Positions 47,413 through 56,942 of a stretch of 64,000 nucleotides of DNA are shown in pieces. A model generated the notes under the pieces. The model saw only the letters and a list, made by a program, of their open reading frames with translations. It ran no database searches and was not told the DNA's origin. Source of the DNA: Crocinitomicaceae bacterium (GTDB lineage Bacteria > Bacteroidota > Bacteroidia > Flavobacteriales_D > Crocinitomicaceae); NCBI GenBank assembly GCA_029254025.1, contig JAQWYK010000002.1, positions 182,799 to 246,798 of the forward strand, read 5' to 3'. Numbering within the stretch: position 1 is the first letter of the stretch; every line of letters begins with the position of its first letter. Both the position numbers and the translations under genes were made by a program.

Positions 47413-48234
47413 TTACGAAAACAAAACACTTGTGCCGTAAGCAGTCTCCAAAGGATTAACGACTAACGTAGGTATTTGTGCGTCATTCGTAATCATATAC
47501 TGCTCGTAATTCGACCCAAAAGCTCCGAGATAATTGCTCTTGTTTTGGTTCATGATTGCGATAAGGTCAGCGTCTTTATTGATTGCTAATTTTACCACCT
47601 CTTTGTCAAATCCGCTACTTGGAGCAATCGTAACCGTCATTTCTATGTTTCTCTCCGCAAAGAATTTCTTCGCAAACTTAACATTCACCATAACTGTATG
47701 CTTCAAAAACTCATCTGTTTCGTCAGGAGTGATAACATGAACACGAGAATTGAAATATTTTGCCATGGAAGCAACAATTACGAGCTTCTGTTTGGTCTCC
47801 TTGTTCAAATCAAGTGGAACAACGATGTCGTCGTATCCATTTTCTCCAACTTCTTTCTCTTGAACAATAATGAAAGGAACCGAAGAGTGAGTTACAACTT
47901 TCAGTGCATGAGAACCGGCAATATGTTGCCAGCCAGATGCTCCATGGGTACCCATAAAAATAAGTTCAGCATGATGCTCTGCAGCAAAATCACCAATATC
48001 CTCAAAGATATTACCGACACGCACTTTTGGAACCAACGTAGCGCCTTTTACATCGTGTGCCCTAATCACCTCTGCGAGTTTCGACTCCGCTTCTTTTATT
48101 TGTTTTTCTTTTGAAACTACGTGTAATACAAAAATTTGTGCACCGACAAATTTTGCCGTAGTAATTGCATGATTCAAAGCACTATCCGCAACAGGCGAAA
48201 AATCATGGGGTACAATAAATGTTTTTTCAGACAT
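47413..48234 (-). CDS. Universal stress protein with two UspA domains
   Basis: 273 residues in two USP folds. The first (1-145) is FIVPHDFSPVADSALNHAI ... LIFMGTHGASGWQHIAGSHALKVVTHSSVPFIIV, with a GTHG...GS stretch resembling the ATP-binding motif. The second (about 150-273) begins YDDIVVPLDLNKETKQKLV and ends NDAQIPTLVV. The second half lacks a clear nucleotide motif. Cytosolic, probably stress-induced; role unspecified. Convergent with the DUF4837 gene. Confidence 0.88.
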   Translation of the reverse strand: MSEKTFIVPHDFSPVADSALNHAITTAKFVGAQIFVLHVVSKEKQIKEAESKLAEVIRAHDVKGATLVPKVRVGNIFEDIGDFAAEHHAELIFMGTHGASGWQHIAGSHALKVVTHSSVPFIIVQEKEVGENGYDDIVVPLDLNKETKQKLVIVASMAKYFNSRVHVITPDETDEFLKHTVMVNVKFAKKFFAERNIEMTVTIAPSSGFDKEVVKLAINKDADLIAIMNQNKSNYLGAFGSNYEQYMITNDAQIPTLVVNPLETAYGTSVLFS

Positions 48235-48262
48235 ATCTGGTAATGGTTTTCTTAGTCTGCCG

Positions 48263-48270
48263 CAAATTTA
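48263..48270 (-). promoter_or_regulatory. Promoter element TAAATTTG for the universal stress gene
   Basis: Exact TAnnTTTG on the minus strand, 28 nt before the ATG at 48234. No -33 TTG seen. Confidence 0.45.
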
Positions 48271-48420
48271 ATTATTTCTTTTCTATGCGACAGCTGTTTT
48301 AGCGTCTTAATATTAATAATTTAAAGTTAATTAAACAAGGTTTTTATTTAATCATACGCTAATAAAGTGTTAAAGTCAAGGTAGCATTACTTCTTTATAA
48401 TTGCAGAAATAAGCAGTGCT

Positions 48421-49947
48421 ATGCCATTCGTTGGAACATTACTCAAAGAAACCACACGCGTTGGTTATAATTATTCAAAAAAGAAAAAACTTGTATTGAA
48501 TATTAATCAAGAAAACGAACTTGCTTTGCTGTTGCAAAAAGCTAAAAAAACCTCTTTTGGAAAAACCTTTAATTTTCCAAAAATATTAGAGAGTAACCAC
48601 ATAAAAAATGCATTCCGCGACAGTGTACCGCTTTATACCTACGAAACCTACTACAGTCCTTGGATAGAAAAAATACTCTCAGGGGGTAAAAATATTGTCT
48701 GGCCCGGAAAAATCAACTACTTCGCGTTAACGTCGGGAACAACTACAGATACCAGTAAACGCATACCTGTTTCTGACAAAATGATCCGGCAATTTCAAAA
48801 AACTAGTATTCATCAATTACTTGCGTTGCACGAACTAGACTTTTCCACTTCATTTTTTGAATCTTCCGTACTCACTATTGGTGGTTCTACTGAGCTAATA
48901 GAAGTCAATGGACACTTTGAAGGGGATCTCAGTGGAATCCTGCAAAAAAACAAATCTTTCATCTTTAAGCCGTTCGCAAAACCAGGTAATCGGATATCTC
49001 AAATCCAAAATTGGGAAGAAAAAATAGATAAAATCGCTGAGAAAGCTCCACAATGGGACATTGGAGTAATAGCTGGAGTGCCCTCTTGGATAATTATGCT
49101 GTTGGAACGCATAATAAGTAAACATCAACTCACTACTATTCACGATATTTGGCCAAATTTCAAGCTCTATTTACATGGTGGTGTTTTCCTAGATAATTAC
49201 AAATTAAAATTAGACAAGCTGTGTGCCGTTCCAATTTACTTTCAGAATACATACTTGGCAAGTGAGGGTTATTTTGCTTATCAAAAATTGCCCCATAAAA
49301 AAGGAATGACATTGCTCCAAAAGCATGGAATCTACTACGAATTTCTAGAAGAAAAATATTTCGAACAGGTTAAGCTCAAGTCAAATATTGAAAAACTTCC
49401 TACACTTTTACTCGAAGAAGTAAAGGAAAATGTTCCCTATGGTTTAGTAATTTCAACGATTTCAGGACTTTGGCGTTACATTATCGGTGATGTTATCAAA
49501 TTCACAAACCTTGAAGACTACCAACTAGAAATAACAGGGAGAATTAGTCACTATTTGAACATGACCGGAGAACATCTGTCGCTAGAAAACATTACTGATG
49601 CAATCAATAATAGTGCCCAAAAATTGAGGATTTCAATAGAAGAATTCTGCGTAATTCCATCCAAACAATGCGACCGCCACTACTGGTATATTGGATCTAA
49701 TCAAGTTGTAGACACCCAGCTCTTTAGTGTTGAATTAAATAATGAATTGGAATTCCTCAATGACGACTACAAGAGTCTAAGAAAATATATAATAAAATCA
49801 CCAAAAGTAAAGTTTCTCCCACTTCAAAAATTCTATGATTACATGGCCCTACAAGGGAAATCTGGGGGGCAAAGCAAGTTTCCTAGGATACTAAATGCAA
49901 AGCAAACTGCAGAATGGGAGGGTTTTTTAAATTGTTTAGATTGGTAA
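48421..49947 (+). CDS. Bacterial GH3-family acyl-adenylate-forming protein
   Basis: 508 residues. The adenylation-type loop FALTSGTTTDTSKRIPVSD (about residues 101-119) is the GH3 signature motif. Further GH3 landmarks are VPSWIIMLLERI, FQNTYLASEGYFAYQ, YGLVISTISGLWRYIIGDVI and ITGRISHYLNMTGEHLS. Known: plant GH3 enzymes conjugate amino acids to auxin or jasmonate via acyl-adenylates; bacterial members have largely unknown substrates and the plant name should not be transferred. Probably cytosolic and monocistronic. Confidence 0.9.
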   Translation: MPFVGTLLKETTRVGYNYSKKKKLVLNINQENELALLLQKAKKTSFGKTFNFPKILESNHIKNAFRDSVPLYTYETYYSPWIEKILSGGKNIVWPGKINYFALTSGTTTDTSKRIPVSDKMIRQFQKTSIHQLLALHELDFSTSFFESSVLTIGGSTELIEVNGHFEGDLSGILQKNKSFIFKPFAKPGNRISQIQNWEEKIDKIAEKAPQWDIGVIAGVPSWIIMLLERIISKHQLTTIHDIWPNFKLYLHGGVFLDNYKLKLDKLCAVPIYFQNTYLASEGYFAYQKLPHKKGMTLLQKHGIYYEFLEEKYFEQVKLKSNIEKLPTLLLEEVKENVPYGLVISTISGLWRYIIGDVIKFTNLEDYQLEITGRISHYLNMTGEHLSLENITDAINNSAQKLRISIEEFCVIPSKQCDRHYWYIGSNQVVDTQLFSVELNNELEFLNDDYKSLRKYIIKSPKVKFLPLQKFYDYMALQGKSGGQSKFPRILNAKQTAEWEGFLNCLDW

Positions 49948-50035
49948 GAATCATTAGATATACTTTTGTGTAATACATTATCCATAAGAACACGAAAGAA
50001 ATAATGTCAACATGATGTCATCAAAATCAATTTTG

Positions 50036-50043
50036 TACATTTG
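50036..50043 (+). promoter_or_regulatory. Promoter element TACATTTG for the crotonase gene
   Basis: Exact TAnnTTTG 15 nt before the ATG at 50059. It overlaps the upstream TTG frame opening at 50041, making that start unlikely. Confidence 0.5.
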
Positions 50044-50058
50044 TTGAAAACAATCAAT

Positions 50059-50838
50059 ATGTATACCTCGACAGCTGTAGAACAAGGAAACGTATCATTT
50101 TCGATCTCCGACAAAGGCGTGGGAACAATAACATTTGAGCACCCGATGAGCAATTCACTCCCTGGCAAATTGCTTCAAAAGTTGGCGGATACGATTACTG
50201 AACTTGGTACGAATAATTCCGTGAAAGTAATTGTTTTACAGTCTAGCGGTGACCGCGCTTTTTGTGCTGGTGCAAGTTTTGATGAATTGATTTCTATTAA
50301 AGATTTAGAGACAGGAAAGAAATTCTTTTCTGGTTTTGCAAACGTGATCAACGCATGTAGAAAATGCCCGAAGTTTATTATCGGTCGGGTTCAAGGTAAA
50401 GCTGTAGGCGGTGGTGTTGGACTTGCGAGTGCTGTCGATTACTGCTACGCAACTGAATTCGCCGCAGTTAAACTTTCGGAACTTGCCGTAGGAATTGGAC
50501 CTTTTGTTGTTGGACCAGCAGTAGAACGAAAAATAGGTCTTTCTGCCATGAGTCAACTTGCTATCAATGCTACAGAATGGAGAAGTGCGGATTGGGCAAA
50601 GAAAAAGGGACTCTACATAGATGTTTTCGAAAGTATTGAGGAAATGGATAAAGAAATTAATGTCATTACAGAAAAACTGGCGGCTTCTAATCCAGATGCA
50701 ATGCGAATGCTGAAACAAGTCTTTTGGGAAGGGACTGAAAATTGGGATATACTTCTTACAGAACGTGCTGCAATGAGCGGTGAATTGGTTCTCTCCGATT
50801 TTACTGTAACCGCAATTAACACTTTTAAGTCGAAATAA
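50059..50838 (+). CDS. Enoyl-CoA hydratase/isomerase (crotonase) family protein
   Basis: 259 residues from the ATG at 50059; the frame opens six codons earlier at a TTG lying in the promoter. Crotonase features are visible: the oxyanion-hole strands AFCAGASFDEL and GRVQGKAVGGGVGLASAVDYC, and the active-site region KLSELAVGIGPFVVGPAVERKIG. The latter has one Glu, giving a hydratase-like pattern. The C-terminal trimerisation helix ends SDFTVTAINTFKSK. Likely acts on a CoA thioester, perhaps an enoyl- or methylglutaconyl-CoA intermediate; the substrate is not determinable. Single gene. Confidence 0.9.
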   Translation: MYTSTAVEQGNVSFSISDKGVGTITFEHPMSNSLPGKLLQKLADTITELGTNNSVKVIVLQSSGDRAFCAGASFDELISIKDLETGKKFFSGFANVINACRKCPKFIIGRVQGKAVGGGVGLASAVDYCYATEFAAVKLSELAVGIGPFVVGPAVERKIGLSAMSQLAINATEWRSADWAKKKGLYIDVFESIEEMDKEINVITEKLAASNPDAMRMLKQVFWEGTENWDILLTERAAMSGELVLSDFTVTAINTFKSK

Positions 50839-50907
50839 AAAAGAAAGTGTTATAAGGAGTTGTTTTCGAATTTTCGGGTGTAATACATATAAACTAATTG
50901 TACATCT

Positions 50908-52281
50908 TTGAGCCTACTAGTTTTTGATTTATGGGATATTTTTATCGGTTTTGCATGGATGCTGATCCTTTTTGCAATCGGGTTTTTTATCAAAACTAGG
51001 AATGCGGGGCAGGAACATTACAGGTTTTATTTATGGAACCTTTCTTTTAAAATGTTATTTGGTGGCATTTTTGCTGTCACATTTGCATACGTAATTGAAG
51101 GAGGAGATACATTTGCCTATTGGGACGGAGCCGTTAAGTTGACCAATTTATTCTGGGATGACCCCCTTGCGTATTTGGATGAAATGTTCAGTAAGCCGAG
51201 TTCAGAAACTATCGGAAAAAACTTTAATTCAACTACAGGATACCCTCCAGGATGGATTTATCGTGAGCCTGAGAGTTTCTATATTAGTAAAATCTTATCC
51301 GTCATTAACTTTTTAACGTTTGATAGCTTCATCGCTATGACTTTTTTTTGTTCTTTCATAGCCAGCAGTGGTTCTTGGAGGTTCTTTGAACTAATTCGAA
51401 AATATAACTTTGCCCCTGAAAGATGGATATTGATTGCTTCACTATTCATTCCTACTGTTTCTTTTTGGTGTGCGGGTATATCAAAAGATACAATAATATT
51501 GGCATCTCTTTTCTTTTTATTGTATCATATTTTTGCATTCATTGATCCAGAAAGAAGGCTTACATTCCGAAATATACTTTTCATCCTACTTCACACAATG
51601 ATTCTTTTTCAAACCAGGCCATTCATGCTTATCGCTATTGCACCTCCTTTATTATTGGGCTTCGGCGCTGGATTCATAAAAACAATTAGTGATAGTCCGA
51701 TTATTATGTACCTCACCCGATTTGTATTTATTGGTGGAACACTCGTTGCCGTATCGCTATATTTTACGAGCGAACAGGGACTTGGAGAGCTTTCTCCCGA
51801 CAAGTATTTAGAGGAGGTGGCTGTAATTCAACAAGACTTTGCCCAGAACAGTACCTATAATGGTCCACGATACGATTTAGGAATCACCGATTTTTCCCCG
51901 GCTGGGATGATTGGAGCAGCTCCCCTTGCCATGATGACGGCTTATTTCAGACCTTTTCTCTGGGAGGCGAGCAGTGCATTTATGCTGCTCAGTGCTCTTG
52001 AAGGAACCTTGTTAATGTTACTGCTTTTTCGTTTCTTATTTCTGAGTGGTGCCATCACTCAGCAAATTCAGTTTGTTCAGAAAAATGAAATTCTGATTTT
52101 CGCCTTCGTATTTATATTAATATTCGGTTTTTTTGTGGGGTTTTCGGCTGGATTATTCAACGTACTCATTCGCTTTAAGGCTCCACTCTTACCTTTTTTA
52201 TTTTTACTACTTGCCGCGAGTAGTAAGTGGCACAAAAAAGAATTGGATGAAGAGGCAAACACCCCTACTAGTGCAGAGTAG
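50908..52281 (+). CDS. Polytopic membrane protein of unknown function
   Basis: 457 residues beginning at TTG. A TAA in frame at 50890 lies upstream, and the next ATG would remove the first half of the first membrane segment. Roughly ten hydrophobic segments are visible (IFIGFAWMLILFAIGFFI, MLFGGIFAVTFAYV, FIAMTFFCSFIASSG, NILFILLHTMILF, ILIFAFVFILIFGFFVGFS). Loops carry EGGDTFAYWDGAVKL and a Ser/Tyr-rich stretch (SKPSSETIGKNFNSTTGYPPGW). Such DTxxYWDG loops occur in GT-C-like or polymerase-like proteins, but I cannot assign a family. Its 3' end lies 20 nt from the convergent cyclase gene. Confidence 0.75.
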   Translation: MSLLVFDLWDIFIGFAWMLILFAIGFFIKTRNAGQEHYRFYLWNLSFKMLFGGIFAVTFAYVIEGGDTFAYWDGAVKLTNLFWDDPLAYLDEMFSKPSSETIGKNFNSTTGYPPGWIYREPESFYISKILSVINFLTFDSFIAMTFFCSFIASSGSWRFFELIRKYNFAPERWILIASLFIPTVSFWCAGISKDTIILASLFFLLYHIFAFIDPERRLTFRNILFILLHTMILFQTRPFMLIAIAPPLLLGFGAGFIKTISDSPIIMYLTRFVFIGGTLVAVSLYFTSEQGLGELSPDKYLEEVAVIQQDFAQNSTYNGPRYDLGITDFSPAGMIGAAPLAMMTAYFRPFLWEASSAFMLLSALEGTLLMLLLFRFLFLSGAITQQIQFVQKNEILIFAFVFILIFGFFVGFSAGLFNVLIRFKAPLLPFLFLLLAASSKWHKKELDEEANTPTSAE

Positions 52282-52301
52282 AACATCGATGTAATCCACG
52301 G

Positions 52302-55300
52302 TTAATCCGCATATTCGTCACGAGCTAATTTATCCTTAATGTCTTGCAAGTTCTGTAACTTCTTCGGCCTTCTTGTCTCTAAGGATGTCTTAGTAAAATA
52401 GCGGTGTTGTATAAGAAAGCTAACTTGAATTTCATCCCATTTCCGATCACTGTCTATTTTTTCATGCTCCCGCAATTCTCGCCGCAAACAATCCGCAATT
52501 TCATGAAAATCTTCACGCCCAAGATAATCTAAATCTGCATCACACATGATTTCTTCTAATTTATCTTTCGGTTGATGGGGGATTTGTGTTACATAAATTA
52601 ATTCCTTAATTCGCTCTATGTGTGCTTGAGTATATCCAAAGTTAGGTAGAATTTCCTGTGCCATCTGAGCTCCAATAGGTTCATTTTTCTCGTATTGTTT
52701 CACAAATCCAGCATCGTGATACGATGCCGCTGTTTTCAATAAAAATAAATCTTCATCCGTAATTCCCTCTCCAATTGCAATACGCTCCGCTTGTCGGGTA
52801 ACGTCTTTAGAATGGTCGTAGCTGTGATAATGTAGCTTGGGACTTAATTCCGTTCTAAGTTTATTTAAAATGAACCGTTCTGCTTTATAATAGTTGATTT
52901 GACTGTAGTGATGTAAGTCTACCAGCTTGTGAAACGCCTGATTTGGAAAAACTCCTGATCCATCTTCAGACAACTCTGGCTTGATCGACTTTACCTCATA
53001 CATGGTAATCTCTATTCCTCCTTTAGCAAGGACCTTTCCTTTCGCCTCACACTCGAAATAGGGTTCGATGTAATCGAACGTAGCTTCTGTAACAGCTATT
53101 CCCTCTGGAGAACACATACGCTCCATGCGCTCAGCACGGTTTACAGTTCTTCCCCAAACGTCGTAGGCCAATCGTTTGGTACCGATCACACCTGCTGAAA
53201 CAGCTCCTGTATTAATTCCGATGCGCAGTGTCCAAGGCTTCTCGCCCTTCTTAGTGGCTTCGTCTTTAAGTCCTCGCATGTAATGCTGTATCTCCAATGC
53301 AGCTAAAACAGCATTGATAGGATTGGTTTTATTGCGAATGGGCACACCGCCGGCACACATGTATGCATCTCCAATCGTTTTTATTTTCTCCAGATCGTGT
53401 TTTTCAATAATCTCGTCAAACTTCTTAAAATGCGTGTCCAATACAGTTACTAGATCCTTTGCACGCATTGTTTCGGCTATTGTGGAAAACCCAACAAAAT
53501 CGGTGAACATAACCGACACCATGTTAAAGTCTCGTGCTGCCGATCGACCATCATTCAACAACTGGGTAGCGGTTTCTTTTGGCAACAAATTACTTAGTAG
53601 TCGTTCAGATTTAACCTTCTCACTCTCTAGTTCCTTCTTCTGAAGCTCTAATTTTTCTTTTTGAGTTTCAATTTCCTTCGTCTTCTCCAGAATTTCGCGT
53701 GTTCTCTCCGCAATTTTCAATTCCAACCGAACTTGTTCCCTGCGTTCCTTATCAATACTTTTTCTAACGATGCGAAAAACAACAAACCCAACTAAAACAG
53801 CCAAAGAAACGTAAAACCACCAGTTCATCCAAAATGGTTTCGCGACAGAAATAGTAATTGCTGCTGGAGTAGTACTCCAGTCTCCCCCTCCATATCGCGC
53901 ATAAACAAGTAGCGTATATTCACCGGGAGCAAGACTGGTAAAACGGAGTGTATTCTCTCTACCCAATTCTTCCTCTACATCGTCATCTCCCGATAAGCGA
54001 TATTTGTATTCGGTGCGTTCCGGACTACTTAAATTGTCTGCATAGAAATAAATATTGATACTTCTGCTTTTGTATGGAAGTTGTATACGTTTTGCAAAGG
54101 ATATACTGTTTTCAATAAACTCACTATTGTTGGGGTCCACTTTCTCATTTTCAACTTCAATTCGAGAAAAGAAAACATTCAAATTGGCACGCTTCACAAG
54201 ACTTTGACTGGGGTCAAAATAGTTAAACCCTTGTATCCCTCCAAAATAAACCTCCCCTGTTTTTGAGGTAAAACCCGCCCCTAAATTCAGCTCATTACTC
54301 ATGATACCTTCTTCTTCTGTGTAGCTAGAGAACTCTCCTGTCTGGGTAGTGTAAGAAACTAATCCTCTGTTTGTGGACATCCAGATAGTGGATTTATCTT
54401 GACTGCTCTCAAGTCCATAAATCACGTTATTGGAAAGTCCATTGGATTTATTGAATCGTTTTACTTCATTTGTTTTTTCATTGAAATAAAACATCCCATC
54501 TCCCATTGTTCCAAACCAATATTCATAAGGGGAGGTTTGTAGCATGCATGTGAAATAGTCTTTGGTAGACAATTCTAATCCCATGAAACGGGCTGCGCGC
54601 TTCAACTTATATGCCCCTCCTTCTTGGACTACTTCAAAAATTCTTCCGGAACTCGGTACCACATAAAAACGATGGTCCATTGTTTCAAATACTAATCTGC
54701 AAGGTCCTGGACTTATCGATAAGGAGTCAGAGGGGTTGTGATAAAAATAGGTGAACTCATTTTTTTTCGCATCGAGTACGGCGAGACCTGCGCGTGTACC
54801 GATTAAATAGTTATTGGTGTCCGAATGAGGTATAATCTTATAATTCTTTTCAAACCCTCTATGTTCCTCACTCGTGTGAGGGATTAATTCATAGATATAT
54901 CCGTCTGGATCGTCTGGATTAATTGTAAGTTTATAAAGGCCTTCAAAACTGCCCACTAATAGCTCCGTTTTAGAAATCACATGAATTCCAAGAACGGTTG
55001 CATCAGTGTTACCATTACGGTTGATGTAATAATGATTGTAAGTGTGCGCCCGCTTATTAAATCGAGTAACTCCGTGATCTCCTGCTATAAAAATGTATTC
55101 TGCATTTCGATCCTCACCAAAACCCCAAACATTTTGAGAGGCCAATCCGCGCTTAGGATTGGCCGAATAACTAACTCCTTTAAATCCTATGTTATTCGGG
55201 TCGAAAGAACTCAATCCGCGCTGGGAAGCTATCCATATTACCCCATGTCGATCTTGATAAATTGCTTTCAACTTGTCGGATAGCAATGCTCCCTTTTGAA

Positions 55301-56198
55301 AAATATCCCCCGTGTAATTGGTTATGTCTAAGCTATCGACTGTAGATACTTGAAATAACCCACTATTTTCTGAGGCTAAGAAAAATCTATCTGGTGAAAG
55401 AAATAATGCATCAACAATATTAACGTTCCCAATAGCGCTGAAAACATCCGCACGAAAACGTTTAATATACCCAATCGCCTCGTCTAGAATAAATAATCCT
55501 TGACTAGATGCAATTAACAATGTACCACTCGGACTATCAATTAATTTATTGGTGGTAATTTCTAACTTTTGAAATGATTCTGCAAACCGAATCATTCTCT
55601 TTTCTTTGAAATCGAGAGAAGCAACCAAGACCCCCTCATATTCACTCAATGCATAGAGCTTATCTCCCTTGATTTTGATTCCAACAATATTGGAGTCAAA
55701 TGTCTTTTTGCTTCTTAAAAAGAATTGATGCGATTTTTTCTCAAATTCGTAAATATTTCCATACGCGGCACCAATCCAAACATCGCCACTCGCGTCAAAG
55801 GCAATAGAACGAACCTCAATGCGCTTATTTCCAGGTAACGTATACGAGGTGAATTTTTCCAATTGCGCCTCGTAATGCACAAGTCCATCATAAGTTCCAA
55901 ACCAAATATCCCCAAGAGCATCTTTCGCAACAGACAAGACGTATTCATTGCTTACATCAAAACCGCTTTCAGCGGAAAAGACCTCAAAACTCTTTCCGTT
56001 AAACCGATTGATTCCGTCTTGCGTTCCCAGCCACATGGCGCTCATATTGTCTTGTACAATACAATGCACAACACTTTGAGACAACCCGTCGCTAATGGTG
56101 TAATTCTTAAACTGAATATGATCTTGCCCCAGTGAAACGGAACAAGACCATATTAAAAGGACGAAAATCCTCAGTATATGTAGCAAATTAGTTTTCAT
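52302..56198 (-). CDS. Sensor adenylate cyclase with Reg_prop propeller and C-terminal HD domain
   Basis: 1,298 residues. A signal peptide (1-25) is followed by a periplasmic Reg_prop-type propeller (about 25-650; QDGINRFNGKSF, DGLVHYE, RHGVIWIASQRGLSSFDP) and a Y_Y_Y domain (about 720-785). One transmembrane helix (about 790-812) leads to a coiled coil (EIETQKEKLELQKKELESEK) and a class III cyclase (about 890-1080). The cyclase has metal Asp in VMFTDFVGFS and IGDAYMC, Lys in KTIGDAYM and Asp in YDVWGR (the ATP-specificity pair), and Asn/Arg in TVNRAERM. C-terminal residues about 1105-1290 form an HD-type domain (HSYDHSKD, SYHDAGF). It should make cAMP in response to an extracytoplasmic signal; the HD domain's substrate is unknown. 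It starts 12 nt after ferritin. Confidence 0.93.
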   Translation of the reverse strand: MKTNLLHILRIFVLLIWSCSVSLGQDHIQFKNYTISDGLSQSVVHCIVQDNMSAMWLGTQDGINRFNGKSFEVFSAESGFDVSNEYVLSVAKDALGDIWFGTYDGLVHYEAQLEKFTSYTLPGNKRIEVRSIAFDASGDVWIGAAYGNIYEFEKKSHQFFLRSKKTFDSNIVGIKIKGDKLYALSEYEGVLVASLDFKEKRMIRFAESFQKLEITTNKLIDSPSGTLLIASSQGLFILDEAIGYIKRFRADVFSAIGNVNIVDALFLSPDRFFLASENSGLFQVSTVDSLDITNYTGDIFQKGALLSDKLKAIYQDRHGVIWIASQRGLSSFDPNNIGFKGVSYSANPKRGLASQNVWGFGEDRNAEYIFIAGDHGVTRFNKRAHTYNHYYINRNGNTDATVLGIHVISKTELLVGSFEGLYKLTINPDDPDGYIYELIPHTSEEHRGFEKNYKIIPHSDTNNYLIGTRAGLAVLDAKKNEFTYFYHNPSDSLSISPGPCRLVFETMDHRFYVVPSSGRIFEVVQEGGAYKLKRAARFMGLELSTKDYFTCMLQTSPYEYWFGTMGDGMFYFNEKTNEVKRFNKSNGLSNNVIYGLESSQDKSTIWMSTNRGLVSYTTQTGEFSSYTEEEGIMSNELNLGAGFTSKTGEVYFGGIQGFNYFDPSQSLVKRANLNVFFSRIEVENEKVDPNNSEFIENSISFAKRIQLPYKSRSINIYFYADNLSSPERTEYKYRLSGDDDVEEELGRENTLRFTSLAPGEYTLLVYARYGGGDWSTTPAAITISVAKPFWMNWWFYVSLAVLVGFVVFRIVRKSIDKERREQVRLELKIAERTREILEKTKEIETQKEKLELQKKELESEKVKSERLLSNLLPKETATQLLNDGRSAARDFNMVSVMFTDFVGFSTIAETMRAKDLVTVLDTHFKKFDEIIEKHDLEKIKTIGDAYMCAGGVPIRNKTNPINAVLAALEIQHYMRGLKDEATKKGEKPWTLRIGINTGAVSAGVIGTKRLAYDVWGRTVNRAERMERMCSPEGIAVTEATFDYIEPYFECEAKGKVLAKGGIEITMYEVKSIKPELSEDGSGVFPNQAFHKLVDLHHYSQINYYKAERFILNKLRTELSPKLHYHSYDHSKDVTRQAERIAIGEGITDEDLFLLKTAASYHDAGFVKQYEKNEPIGAQMAQEILPNFGYTQAHIERIKELIYVTQIPHQPKDKLEEIMCDADLDYLGREDFHEIADCLRRELREHEKIDSDRKWDEIQVSFLIQHRYFTKTSLETRRPKKLQNLQDIKDKLARDEYAD

Positions 56199-56210
56199 TC
56201 AATACGCCTA

Positions 56211-56732
56211 CTATGCTGCAGGACCGCCGTTTGATGGTGCCGCAGAAATAGATGAGTTTTCTAAATCGCGATCGAATAAATAAAGCCCCCCTTTGTCAGA
56301 ACCAATTAATTTCAATTTATCCAAGATTGTACGTGCCAGCGCCTCTTCCTCTAACTGCTCAGAAACGTACCATTGCATGAAATTGTGTGTGGTATAATCT
56401 TTCTCTTGTAAACACACATCTACAACGCTATTAATACTTTCCGTGACGCTCATTTCGTGCTGCAACAAAAGCGTGAAAACATTTTCTAAACTTTCAAATT
56501 CTACGGCTGGTTTAGCAATTGCTGGAATAACTGCCTTTCCTCCGCGTTCGTTGATGAATTTCACCAACTTCAACATGTGAAAACGTTCCTCGTCTGAATG
56601 CTGGTAAAGGAACTTTGCCGTTCCATTTAGACCATTGTTTTCAGCCCATGACGCCATCGCTAGATAAAATTGACTAGACGAAGATTCTTTAATTATTTGT
56701 TCGTTTAATGCTTCTTCAATTCGTTTGTTCAT
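56211..56732 (-). CDS. Bacterial non-haem ferritin
   Basis: 173 residues from the ATG at 56732; the frame runs on to 56792 through the promoter, so the ATG is preferred. Ferroxidase and fold signatures are visible: NEQIIKESSSSQFYLAMASWAE (helix A, Glu), HSDEERFHMLKLVKFINERGGK (EExxH ligands), LLQHEMSVTESINSV and WYVSEQLEEEALARTILDKL. It oxidises and stores iron in 24-mer shells. The C-terminal tail (SISAAPSNGGPAA) is low-complexity. It precedes the sensor cyclase by 12 nt, an unusual neighbour. Confidence 0.95.
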   Translation of the reverse strand: MNKRIEEALNEQIIKESSSSQFYLAMASWAENNGLNGTAKFLYQHSDEERFHMLKLVKFINERGGKAVIPAIAKPAVEFESLENVFTLLLQHEMSVTESINSVVDVCLQEKDYTTHNFMQWYVSEQLEEEALARTILDKLKLIGSDKGGLYLFDRDLENSSISAAPSNGGPAA

Positions 56733-56751
56733 ATGTATTATTTGTTTTAAA

Positions 56752-56759
56752 CAAAAATA
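56752..56759 (-). promoter_or_regulatory. Promoter: TTG-N20-TATTTTTG for the ferritin-cyclase unit
   Basis: Exact TAnnTTTG on the minus strand with a -33 TTG at 56782-56780, spaced 20 nt, and the ATG 19 nt downstream. The element lies inside the longer upstream frame, confirming the later start. Confidence 0.65.
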
Positions 56760-56942
56760 CAAAATAATGATGTCGTAATCAAGTGAAGTCATAGTATAGA
56801 TTTGTTCTAAAGTAGGTTTCCAAATTGTTTATTAGAAAATAGCTTCAGTTGCAGTGAAAAACAGTACCTTTAACCCAAGAGATATGATAAATAGCCTCCG
56901 CAAATACGGGCTACAAAAACTATTTGATAATTACTATACTCT

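Noticed and set aside
47698..48114. 138-codon plus-strand frame opposite the universal stress protein
   Set aside because: Antisense to a well-supported gene and without recognisable features.
50305..50718. 137-codon antisense frame in the crotonase gene
   Set aside because: Shadow of a clear crotonase coding frame.
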